A DNA stretch of 7,281 nucleotides from Candidatus Bipolaricaulota bacterium. Lineage in GTDB: Bacteria; Bipolaricaulota; Bipolaricaulia; RBG-16-55-9. The stretch's first letter is position 1. Each line of letters begins with the position of its first letter. This document shows positions 1 to 5,153 of this stretch, one piece after another. The stretch is taken from the NCBI GenBank assembly GCA_015487455.1, contig WFPR01000248.1:1-7281 (forward strand), read 5' to 3'. The position numbers and the translations under genes were made by a program. Below the pieces are notes generated by a model. It had not been told where the DNA came from, did no database searches, and saw only the letters and a program-made list of their open reading frames with translations.

Positions 1-1236
1 ACAGGTGTCCGGGGCGGGCGGGATCGCGGGGACCAGCGCGAGATAGATCCGCTCAAAGCGCTTGCCCCTGAGGAAGGCCCTCGCCTGCTCGAGGGCGTCT
101 ATCGTGTTGAAGGGGAGCCAGAGCCCCGGAATGCCCGTCCGGACGTTGGTCCGCGGGTTCTGATGGGTGAAGCAGTCGAGGAAGACCCAGCGGCCTCGAA
201 CGCCCTCGCAGGCGAGGTACGCCCGGTAGGCCAGCCGGCTGTAGGCCCAGGGGTGGTCGAGTCGGACCTCCAGGAGCTCGAAGCCCTCCCGCGCGGCGAA
301 CGCGCGGACGCTCTCGGCGAACGGCTCGGGGCAGCCCCACTCGGACTCCCGGCGCACCTCCAAGGGGTAGGGCAGCGGCCAGCGTTTTTTATACTCAGCG
401 GGGGAAACCCCGCCGAGGCCGCCGACTTGGACGTAGACGCCGTCGCCCAGGCGATACTGCGGCCAGGGGTAAGTACAGTTGAGCAGCACGAGCGCCCCGC
501 CCGGCTCCAGGCGTTCGCGGAGGAACGCCCGATAGGCTTCGGGCAGCGCGTGGAGCTTTACTCGAACGAGGGCCAGGTGCTTGACCAGCAGGCGGTCGTG
601 CACGGGGTCGACGTGATGCACAAGCTCAAAGGGGAGCGCCGAGATCCGCTCTCGGGCCTGGGTGAGGGCCTCGAGCAGGGGCTCGGCGCGCTTCTGGGCC
701 TCGGCGACGTCGTCGGGCGGGGTCGAGGGGCGGCGGAACGCGAGCAGCAGGGAGCTGGTGAGCAGGGGCGCCCGGAGCAGCGCGGCCAGGTGGGCCGCCG
801 CCCCGCTCGGCGCGCCGATCACGACGGCCGAGTACGGCCCAGTCGGGTACTGGCGGACGCACCACGCGAAGAGCGCCTCGGCGTCGACCGAGGGGGCGCT
901 CGCTGGGGGCGCGCCCGCGCCCACGGCGATGCCCCAGTCCAGCCCGGCGACCCGCCAGGGCTCGGGCAGCAGGCTGAGCAGCCCTAGAAACAGAACGCTC
1001 CCCGGCGGGTACGCCTCCAGCACGCCCCGGCCCCGGCCCGTGAGCGCCTCGGCCGCCTCGCGGACGGCCCGCGCGCCGGAGTCGAACGCCGCCGGGCCGG
1101 GCGTTACCCCCTCCGCCCTCGCCCGCCCTGGGCCGGCGATGAACAGGGCGCCTGCGCCCGACTTGGGCTTGTGGAGGAGCCCGAGCGCCCCCACCCCCAG
1201 GCCCAGCGCCCGCAGGAAGGCCCGCCGCGTGAGCAC
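1..1236 (-). CDS. Tat-exported protein of unknown function (3' part beyond window)
   Basis: This is an open frame of 412 codons that reads off the left edge with no stop, so the C-terminus is missing. The start is GTG at 1236-1234. It is preceded by GGGGAG about 10 bases upstream, and an in-frame TAG just upstream allows no earlier ATG. The N-terminus reads LTRRAFLRALGLGVGALGLL, a twin-arginine signal (RRxFLR) followed by a hydrophobic stretch. ARA-E near residues 39-42 is a plausible cleavage site, so a folded protein is probably exported across the membrane. The mature part has an alpha/beta look: a strand and small-residue turn (VVIGAPSGAAAHLAALL, about 138-154), a strand after EPGGALVLLN (244-253), and an aromatic patch (YPWPQY, 256-261). 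I recognise no family. A hydrolase-like or nucleotide-binding fold is possible but unproven. It starts 7 bases after the TatT-like gene and is probably co-transcribed with it. Confidence 0.8.
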   Translation of the reverse strand, partial: MLTRRAFLRALGLGVGALGLLHKPKSGAGALFIAGPGRARAEGVTPGPAAFDSGARAVREAAEALTGRGRGVLEAYPPGSVLFLGLLSLLPEPWRVAGLDWGIAVGAGAPPASAPSVDAEALFAWCVRQYPTGPYSAVVIGAPSGAAAHLAALLRAPLLTSSLLLAFRRPSTPPDDVAEAQKRAEPLLEALTQARERISALPFELVHHVDPVHDRLLVKHLALVRVKLHALPEAYRAFLRERLEPGGALVLLNCTYPWPQYRLGDGVYVQVGGLGGVSPAEYKKRWPLPYPLEVRRESEWGCPEPFAESVRAFAAREGFELLEVRLDHPWAYSRLAYRAYLACEGVRGRWVFLDCFTHQNPRTNVRTGIPGLWLPFNTIDALEQARAFLRGKRFERIYLALVPAIPPAPDTC

Positions 1237-1243
1237 CCCTTGG

Positions 1244-2128
1244 TCACTCCCCGACGAAGCGCTTGAGCTCTTCTAGCAGGAGCTGGGCGGCCCGCTTGGC
1301 CACCCGGTTCCAGAAGGGCCACCGCTCGCCGATGGGGGCCTCCAGCACGTAGCGCAGCTCGCGCTCGACCAGCTCCCGATCCCGCACCCCGTTCTTGTTC
1401 CCCAGCGCGTCGTAGGTGAAGCCCCAGAACTCCGCGTACACCACCCGGTTCATCAGGTAGTCGGGATCGACCTCGATCGCCCGCTCCAGGTGCGCGCGGC
1501 CCTTCTCTACGTCGCCGCCGAGGAAGCCCGGCGTGGTGACGAGCAGCGCCCCCAGGGCGTTGTGGCAGCTGCCGCCCCAGTACGTCTCGTCGACCTCCAA
1601 GCAGCGCTCGTACATCGCCCTCACCTTCCCGACGTGGGCCAGCCCCTCGAGCGGGTTGTAGCGGAAGAGCGACCCCCAGTTGTCCGCGGTCCAGGTGAGG
1701 GCCGCGACGTCCTCGACGAAGCTCACCGCCTTTTGGAAGTCTTTGCGCTCCCAGGCGGCGAACTCCTCGTCGAGCCGTAGGCTCCGGAAGCCGTAGGTCT
1801 TGCCCTTCTCGAACAGGGGCCGGTCCTCGGGGACGTCGCCGTCGGTGAAGGTCGTCTTCTCGTAGTAGAGCTGGGCCAGCCGATTGAGCACGAGGGCCTG
1901 GCGCTCCCGGGGCAGCGCGTCCAGCTCGGGGAGCACCCCCTCGTAGAGCGCGATGAGCTCGTCGAGCACCTCGGGCTTGTAGCGCTCGGGGAAGAGCGTT
2001 TCGGCCTGGGCGAGGCGCTCCTCCACCGGGGACGGGTCCTCATCCCCGAGGAGCCGCCCGGAAAAGGCCATCCCGAGGACGAGCCAGAACACCAGGAGGC
2101 CCTTCCACATCCGCCACATCCGCCGCAT
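1244..2128 (-). CDS. TatT-like (TRAP transporter T-component family) secreted TPR protein
   Basis: The product is 294 residues. Residues 1-24 form a signal peptide (Arg/Lys-rich start, then LLVFWLVLGMAF). No lipobox cysteine is visible, so it is probably secreted or periplasmic and not a lipoprotein. The rest is helical and TPR-like. The block W-GSLFRYNPLEGLAHVGKV (151-169), then MYERCLEVDETYWGGSCHNALGALL (172-196, shown by its key elements), then PGFLGGDVEKGRAHLERAIEVDPDY (200-224) follows the pattern I know from the TRAP transporter TatT family typified by Treponema TatT: LPKVKxLxERxLELDPxY, GxLG, PGxxGGDxEKAxxHxERA. TatT is thought to form a TPR scaffold that partners a TRAP substrate-binding protein. 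The ATG at 2128 has a good ribosome binding site (GGGAGGGAG, about 5 bases away). The first eight codons contain a 9-base repeat giving MRRMWRMW. No TRAP binding protein or permease gene is present in the window. Confidence 0.82.
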   Translation of the reverse strand: MRRMWRMWKGLLVFWLVLGMAFSGRLLGDEDPSPVEERLAQAETLFPERYKPEVLDELIALYEGVLPELDALPRERQALVLNRLAQLYYEKTTFTDGDVPEDRPLFEKGKTYGFRSLRLDEEFAAWERKDFQKAVSFVEDVAALTWTADNWGSLFRYNPLEGLAHVGKVRAMYERCLEVDETYWGGSCHNALGALLVTTPGFLGGDVEKGRAHLERAIEVDPDYLMNRVVYAEFWGFTYDALGNKNGVRDRELVERELRYVLEAPIGERWPFWNRVAKRAAQLLLEELKRFVGE

Positions 2129-2327
2129 CCGCGCTCCCTCCCTTCGTCCTCGCGTTTTTTAGGTTGAGTAGGGCTTTTCTCGGGTCACGCGGCTCATGGG
2201 CTCGTCGTTGGTCTTTGGGGCGTTTGGGGCTACCTCACCAGGGCCATTCTCCCCGTCGCCCGTTTGTGGGCCGATGAGGGGCTTTTTGGCTTCCAAACGT
2301 GTCCTCATCGCGGGTTGTCCGTTAACG
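2129..2327. other. Intergenic gap with inverted repeats, no convincing gene
   Basis: This gap of about 200 bases lies between the ribbon-helix-helix gene and the TatT-like gene, both on the minus strand. It is visibly poorer in G+C than its surroundings and has T and A runs (CTTTTT, GTTTTTT). Two inverted repeats lie in or at its edge (2272-2310 and 2317-2340). It must hold the leader of the TatT-like gene unless that gene is transcribed from the ribbon-helix-helix promoter. I could not find a convincing -10/-35 pair. A 49-codon frame (2308-2159, minus) exists but has no ribosome binding site and no recognisable product. Confidence 0.6.
2272..2310. repeat. 8-base inverted repeat CGATGAGG/CCTCATCG
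   Basis: CGATGAGG at 2272-2279 is matched exactly by its reverse complement CCTCATCG at 2303-2310, with 23 bases between. The arms lie in the gap upstream of the TatT-like gene. No T-run follows directly on either strand, so it does not look like an intrinsic terminator. It could be a leader hairpin, a paired operator or chance. Confidence 0.4.
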
Positions 2328-2340
2328 TCAATTAACGGAC
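2317..2340. repeat. Perfect 9-base palindrome with TTGACG centre
   Basis: GTCCGTTAA (2317-2325) and TTAACGGAC (2332-2340) are exact reverse complements around a 6-base centre that reads TTGACG on the minus strand. The stop codon of the ribbon-helix-helix gene falls in this centre. The A/T-rich arms stand out against the GC-rich surroundings. No U-run follows, so it is not a standard terminator. An operator set around a -35-like hexamer, or a 3'-end stem-loop protecting the mRNA, are both possible. Confidence 0.6.
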
Positions 2341-2624
2341 CTCCCTCTCCGGCGGCCCTTCGCCCTCGCCGTCGGCTTGCCCCTCGTGCGCCCTTCCGCC
2401 CCACCTTTAGCTTCAACTTCAGCTTCAGCTTGAGCTTCAGCTCCAGCTTGAGCTTGGGCCGGGCCCCTCCCGCCCTGGGCCTGGGCCTTGGCCTGCTGGG
2501 AGAAGTACCACTCGAGGGCCGTCAGGACCATCTGGCTCACGCTCTTGCGCTCGGCGTACGCCCGCGTCTTGAGCAGCTCGATCAGCCACTCGTCGTCCTT
2601 GCGATAGTAGATCGTGATCTGCAC
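2328..2624 (-). CDS. Ribbon-helix-helix (Arc/CopG-like) DNA-binding protein with low-complexity tail
   Basis: The product is 98 residues from GTG at 2624-2622. I prefer this start to the upstream GTG at 2642 because GGAGGAGGT (2640-2632) sits 7 bases before it. With the longer start that sequence would be coding and no ribosome binding site would be left. Residues 2-41 have ribbon-helix-helix form: a short strand (QITIYYR), a helix (DDEWLIELLKTRAYAER), a turn (KSVS), and a second helix (QMVLTALEWYFSQQ). Such proteins act as dimers that insert a beta-ribbon into the DNA major groove, usually as repressors or antitoxins. Residues about 45-75 are an Ala/Gln/Glu/Gly repeat encoded by a hexanucleotide tandem repeat. 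The end (RTRGKPTARAKGRRRGRS) is strongly basic and could add nonspecific DNA contact. No toxin gene is adjacent, so autoregulation or control of the divergent operon is more likely than an antitoxin role. Confidence 0.75.
   Translation of the reverse strand: MQITIYYRKDDEWLIELLKTRAYAERKSVSQMVLTALEWYFSQQAKAQAQGGRGPAQAQAGAEAQAEAEVEAKGGAEGRTRGKPTARAKGRRRGRSVN
2409..2456. repeat. Hexanucleotide tandem repeat (about 8 copies of AGCTTS)
   Basis: Eight consecutive 6-base units on the plus strand read AGCTTC, AACTTC, AGCTTC, AGCTTG, AGCTTC, AGCTCC, AGCTTG, AGCTTG. Read on the minus strand in the frame of the ribbon-helix-helix gene they encode alternating Ala with Gln, Glu or Gly. The 6-base unit keeps the frame if copies are gained or lost. 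Confidence 0.85.
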
Positions 2625-2631
2625 GGGTATG

Positions 2632-2640
2632 ACCTCCTCC
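2632..2640 (-). promoter_or_regulatory. Ribosome binding site that fixes the RHH start
   Basis: GGAGGAGGT lies 7 bases upstream of the GTG at 2624-2622. Its position inside the longer possible reading frame (GTG at 2642) is the main argument for the shorter protein. Confidence 0.7.
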
Positions 2641-2658
2641 ACACGGGAATCGAGCCTT

Positions 2659-2679
2659 ATCTTACCGAATCGTACCGAA
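2659..2679 (-). promoter_or_regulatory. 10-base tandem repeat over putative -10 box of RHH gene
   Basis: On the minus strand TTCGGTACGA (2679-2670) is followed directly by TTCGGTAAGA (2669-2660), matching at 9 of 10 positions and so repeated once per helical turn. The second copy overlaps TAAGAT (2664-2659), the best -10-like hexamer for the ribbon-helix-helix gene, which would give a leader of about 30 bases. No good -35 hexamer is visible at the right distance, so the promoter call is weak. Tandem sites one turn apart fit side-by-side binding of ribbon-helix-helix dimers, which suggests autoregulation. Confidence 0.5.
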
Positions 2680-2701
2680 AAACGCGGGCGGGGTTTGCCC
2701 C

Positions 2702-2731
2702 TTGACGAACGTAACAGTGTTATGTTACAAT
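2702..2731 (+). promoter_or_regulatory. Sigma-70-type promoter of the plus-strand operon
   Basis: A -35 hexamer TTGACG (2702-2707) and a -10 hexamer TACAAT (2726-2731) are separated by 18 bases. Each differs from the consensus at one position. Transcription should begin about 7 bases past the -10 box, near 2738-2741, which is practically at the ATG at 2741. The segment is distinctly A/T-richer than its surroundings. Confidence 0.75.
2711..2728. promoter_or_regulatory. Palindromic operator within promoter spacer
   Basis: GTAACA (2711-2716) and TGTTAC (2723-2728) are exact inverted repeats separated by 6 bases. A further inverted half-site TGTTA (2718-2722) directly abuts the right arm, giving TAACA-G-TGTTA-TGTTA. 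The site lies in the spacer and runs into the -10 box, the usual location for MerR-family operators. The YhbD-like regulator encoded just downstream is the obvious candidate to bind it. The 18-base spacer is near normal, so repression is as plausible as MerR-type activation. Confidence 0.6.
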
Positions 2732-2740
2732 GGGCCCGCC

Positions 2741-3517
2741 ATGGCCCCGACGACCCACCTCCACCCCGAGCCTGAGCCCGATCGCGAGCGGGAGCGGGAG
2801 GCCGCCGTGGAGGCGGCGCTGATCTCGAAGAAGGAGGTCCTCGAGCGCACCGGGATCTCGTACGGGCAGTTTTACCGGTGGAAGCGCAAGGGCTTGATCC
2901 CCGAGAGCTGGTTCATCCGCAAGAGCACCTTCACGGGCCAGGAGACCTTCCTGCCCCGCGAGAAGATTTTAGATCGCATCGAGCTGATCAAGCGCCTCAA
3001 GGACCAGTACTCGTTGGAGGAGATCGCGGAGCTGCTCTCGCCCGCGCCGCCGCGGCGGCTCTTCGACGGCCCAACGCTCCGGGAGCGGCTCGGGATCGCG
3101 GAGGCGGTGCTCGAGCGCTTCCGGGCCGCGACGGGCCGGGAGGGGCCGTTTCAATTCCGGGAGGCGTTCTGGATGGCGGCGATGGACGCGCTGCGAAGGC
3201 AGGGCGCGCCCCCGGAGGCGTGGGAGCTGGCGCTCCGGACCCTCCGACGCGACGACCACGACGACGGGGACGGGCTCCCCTTCGAGAGCGGCGGGGTCGG
3301 CGAGGCCGAGGCAGGGGCGGAGTGGACCCTCTGGCTGCTGCGGAAGGGGCAAGTGCGCTTCGTCTGCCTGGCCCCGGAGCGCTCCGTGCGCTTCGACCCG
3401 GCGGCCCGCGTCGAGGCGCGCGTCGAGTTGAATCGGCTGCTCGAGCGGACCAAGATGAGGCTGGCCGGGGAGCCCGCCCCTGACGAGGAGCGGGTCGAGA
3501 AGCGAGGCAAAGCTTGA
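2741..3517 (+). CDS. YhbD-like MerR-type transcriptional regulator (DUF4004 family)
   Basis: The product is 258 residues from ATG at 2741. A TTG at 2702 in the same frame is rejected because it is the -35 box itself. Residues 27-101 carry the conserved block LISKKEVLERTGISYGQFYR, then WKRKGLIPESWF, KSTFTGQETF and PREKILDRIELIKRLKDQYS, ending in LEEIAELLSP. I recognise this as the winged-helix MerR-like domain of Bacillus YhbD relatives. Residues about 10-26 are a Glu/Pro/Arg-rich linker. The C-terminal half (about 102-258) is poorly conserved. It contains the acidic stretch RRDDHDDGDG and may sense a signal or oligomerise. In B. subtilis, yhbD lies beside the bactofilin genes yhbE and yhbF, and a bactofilin gene follows here too. 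No ribosome binding site precedes the ATG and the promoter ends 9 bases before it, so leaderless translation is likely. It probably controls its own operon. Confidence 0.85.
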   Translation: MAPTTHLHPEPEPDREREREAAVEAALISKKEVLERTGISYGQFYRWKRKGLIPESWFIRKSTFTGQETFLPREKILDRIELIKRLKDQYSLEEIAELLSPAPPRRLFDGPTLRERLGIAEAVLERFRAATGREGPFQFREAFWMAAMDALRRQGAPPEAWELALRTLRRDDHDDGDGLPFESGGVGEAEAGAEWTLWLLRKGQVRFVCLAPERSVRFDPAARVEARVELNRLLERTKMRLAGEPAPDEERVEKRGKA

Positions 3518-3544
3518 AGAAGAGGAAGGGAGGGACGGCGCGGC

Positions 3545-3814
3545 ATGGACATGGACGTGGAGGAGGCGGTTCGGCGGCTCAAGGGGTGGGTGAAGCTCGG
3601 GGCCTGGCTGGTCGTGGGGCTCCTCGTCGCCTACGTGGGGCTGAAGCTCGCGGTCGGGCTCCTCTCGATGGTGCTCCCGGCCCTCTTCGTGGGCGGGCTG
3701 GCGTACCTGGGCTACCGGTGGTGGCGGACGCGGCTGGCCCCCGGGGCCAGGGGCGAGGGCGAGGACGGGGAGTGGGACTGGGAACTGGAGCGGGAAAGGA
3801 GGCGCCGGTGGTGA
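3545..3814 (+). CDS. Small two-helix membrane protein of the bactofilin operon
   Basis: The product is 89 residues, with MDMDVEEAVRRLK at the N-terminus. Two hydrophobic segments follow (about residues 16-34, LGAWLVVGLLVAYVGLKL, and about 37-57, VGLLSMVLPALFVGGLAYLG). A cytosol-like tail ends the protein: WWRTR, then an acidic GEGEDGEWDWELE, then RERRRRW. The purine-rich GGGAGGG upstream is about 12 bases from the ATG at 3545. A second ATG at 3551 would lose only two residues. The gene sits 27 bases after the regulator and its TGA overlaps the GTG start of the bactofilin gene, so translation is probably coupled. I do not recognise a named family. It may anchor the bactofilin to the membrane, since B. 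subtilis-type bactofilins often have membrane partners, but this is inference. Confidence 0.75.
   Translation: MDMDVEEAVRRLKGWVKLGAWLVVGLLVAYVGLKLAVGLLSMVLPALFVGGLAYLGYRWWRTRLAPGARGEGEDGEWDWELERERRRRW
3795..3802 (+). promoter_or_regulatory. Ribosome binding site of the bactofilin gene
   Basis: AAAGGAGG lies inside the end of the small membrane protein gene, 8 bases before the GTG at 3811 and 5 before an adjacent GTG at 3808. It shows that the long open frame extending back to 3514 is not translated from its beginning. Confidence 0.75.
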
Positions 3815-4689
3815 CCGAGAAGGGGAAGGAGCGGGTCAGCATCGCGGGGGCGGGCAAGATCGGCGGCGGGACGTACCAGAGCGTCAAGGTCGCGGGCTCG
3901 GGCACGATCGAGGGCGACGTCCGGGCCGAGACGATCAGCGCGGCGGGCTCCTGCACGATCCGGGGGAGCGTCGAGGCCGAGGAGGTCAGGCTCGCGGGCA
4001 GCGGCCGCGTCGAGGGCGACGTCCGGGCGGAGGAGGTCCGGGTGAGCGGCTCGGGCGTCGTCGAGGGCGAGCTCGAAGCGGACGTCGTCAAGGCTTCGGG
4101 CTCGCTGCGCGTCGGCCGAAGGCTCCGGGGGAGCTTCGTCAAGACGAGCGGCTCCCTCACCGTGGGCGGGGACGTCGAGGCCGACAAGTTCGTCGCCGAG
4201 GGGTCGTTCGAGATCGAGGGGCTGCTCACGGCCGACGAGATCGAGATCCGGCTGGGCGGCGACTGCTCGGTGCGGGAGATCGGCGGCGAGCGGATCGAGG
4301 TGCGACAGAAGGGCCCGCGCTTCCGGCCTGAAGATTTAGAGCGCAAAGTGGAACGGAAGGTGAGGGAGAAGGCGCGCGCCAAGCGCTGGCGGTTCGAGGA
4401 GCTGGGGATCGAGATCGACATCGACGTGGAGAAGATGGCCCGCGAGCTGGGGAAGCTGGGCGCGATGCTCGGCAATTTAGGCTTGAGCCTCACGGGCTTC
4501 GGCGGCTACGGCACCCTCGAGGCCGAGGTGATCGAGGGGGACGAGATCTATCTGGAGTCGACCAAGGCCAAGGTGGTGCGGGGCAAGCGCGTGGTGATCG
4601 GCCCCGATTGCGAGATCGAGCGCGTGGAGTACGAGGAGAGCCTGGAGGTCGATGAGTCGGCGGACGTGGGAGAGGAGCAGAGGGTCTAG
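3811..4689 (+). CDS. Bactofilin-like polymer-forming protein (YhbE/YhbF type)
   Basis: The product is 292 residues from GTG at 3811, overlapping the previous stop as GTGA. Seven copies of a 17-residue unit run from about residue 25 to 147, each with a small-residue turn at a fixed position: AGSG 28, AGSC 45, AGSG 62, SGSG 79, SGSL 96, SGSL 113, EGSF 130. This is the right-handed beta-solenoid of bactofilins, which polymerise without nucleotide into filaments at the membrane. RLGGDCSVREIGGERIEVR (about 147-165) ends the first solenoid. A highly charged helical region (about 170-205, PEDLERKVERKVREKARAKR) and a Gly/Leu segment follow. Then IEGDEIYLESTKAKVVRG and IGPDCEIERVEY (about 240-275) resume the strand pattern. 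This two-part layout is typical of Bacillus YhbE/YhbF-like proteins. The frame stays open upstream to 3514, but that part is a shadow of the membrane protein gene. Confidence 0.88.
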   Translation: MTEKGKERVSIAGAGKIGGGTYQSVKVAGSGTIEGDVRAETISAAGSCTIRGSVEAEEVRLAGSGRVEGDVRAEEVRVSGSGVVEGELEADVVKASGSLRVGRRLRGSFVKTSGSLTVGGDVEADKFVAEGSFEIEGLLTADEIEIRLGGDCSVREIGGERIEVRQKGPRFRPEDLERKVERKVREKARAKRWRFEELGIEIDIDVEKMARELGKLGAMLGNLGLSLTGFGGYGTLEAEVIEGDEIYLESTKAKVVRGKRVVIGPDCEIERVEYEESLEVDESADVGEEQRV

Positions 4690-5140
4690 GGGCTGTTGCG
4701 GCCCGGAGGGGAGCGAAGGCCGGAACGAATGGCCCGGGGCCGAGGGGCTCCGCTGGGTGCTCTTCGCGCTCCTCCTCTACCTGGGGGTGCGAGGGGTCCA
4801 AGTCGTGACCCCGACGCTCAAGGAGCTGAGCTGGCTCCTCTGGCTCGCGTTTGCGGTCTGGTGGATCCCCGTCTCGATGGACCTGAGCCGTCGGCTCCTC
4901 CAGGGCCGGGGGCTCGTGCGCGTGCGGAGGATCTCCGCCGGGAAGGCGCTCCCCCCGCGGCGATGCCCCCACTGCGGCGGGCGGGTGGAGGCGGAGCAGG
5001 CGGTCTGCCCCCACTGCTATCGGGATCTGAAGGCCAACTGCGAGCGCTGCGGCCGGATCTTCGACCTCCGGGGGGCCGCTGCGGAGTCCCTGTGCCCGGA
5101 GTGCCGACGGGAACTGAAGGTGCGGCAGCCTGCAGCGTAA
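4652..5140 (+). CDS. Membrane protein with C-terminal double zinc ribbon (first paralogue)
   Basis: The product is 162 residues if read from ATG at 4652, which overlaps the bactofilin end by 38 bases. The start is uncertain. GGAGGT is only 2 bases before this ATG, and the first 33 residues are featureless. GTG at 4757 would start right at the first hydrophobic segment and is a real alternative. Hydrophobic segments lie at about 35-52 and 60-76. A basic stretch (RRLLQGRGLVRVRRI, 80-94) follows, then eight cysteines in four CxxC pairs at 105/108, 119/122, 130/133 and 148/151, within CPHC, CPHC, CERC and CPEC. Four knuckles fit two zinc ribbons on the cytosolic side of the membrane, suited to protein-protein or nucleic-acid contact. 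The next gene encodes a protein with the same tail. The exact role is unknown. Confidence 0.78.
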   Translation: MSRRTWERSRGSRGCCGPEGSEGRNEWPGAEGLRWVLFALLLYLGVRGVQVVTPTLKELSWLLWLAFAVWWIPVSMDLSRRLLQGRGLVRVRRISAGKALPPRRCPHCGGRVEAEQAVCPHCYRDLKANCERCGRIFDLRGAAAESLCPECRRELKVRQPAA

Positions 5141-5146
5141 AGGAGG
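5140..5146 (+). promoter_or_regulatory. Ribosome binding site overlapping the previous stop
   Basis: AAGGAGG begins in the TAA of the first zinc-ribbon gene and lies 7 bases before the ATG at 5154. This is an arrangement for translational coupling of the two paralogues. Confidence 0.7.
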
Positions 5147-5153
5147 GACACCT

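Noticed and set aside
163..987. Long plus-strand open frame opposite the Tat-exported protein
   Set aside because: It lies antisense to a frame with a clear Tat signal and ordinary protein composition, and is a by-product of high G+C. Its product is low-complexity with no domain.
2151..2160. T-run after GCG as an intrinsic terminator
   Set aside because: Only a 4-base CGCG pairing with a long loop precedes it, and no plus-strand gene ends there.
2159..2308. Possible 49-residue minus-strand protein in the gap upstream of the TatT-like gene
   Set aside because: It has no ribosome binding site, less biased third codon positions than neighbours, and no recognisable motif or membrane segment. 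It was not called as a gene.
2196..2705. 169-codon plus-strand open frame across the RHH gene
   Set aside because: Its Phe/Ser and Leu/Ser run is just the antisense of the hexanucleotide repeat, and the frame crosses the divergent promoter.
2702..2740. TTG start for the YhbD-like regulator
   Set aside because: The TTG is the first three bases of the -35 box, and the encoded leader residues are not family-like.
3514..3810. N-terminal extension of the bactofilin frame back to 3514
   Set aside because: The extension is Gly/Arg-rich shadow sequence over the small membrane protein gene. A strong ribosome binding site at 3795-3802 points to GTG 3811.
3579..4493. 304-codon minus-strand open frame opposite the bactofilin gene
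   Set aside because: The product is Ser/Pro/Arg-rich without domains. The plus strand encodes an unmistakable repeat protein.
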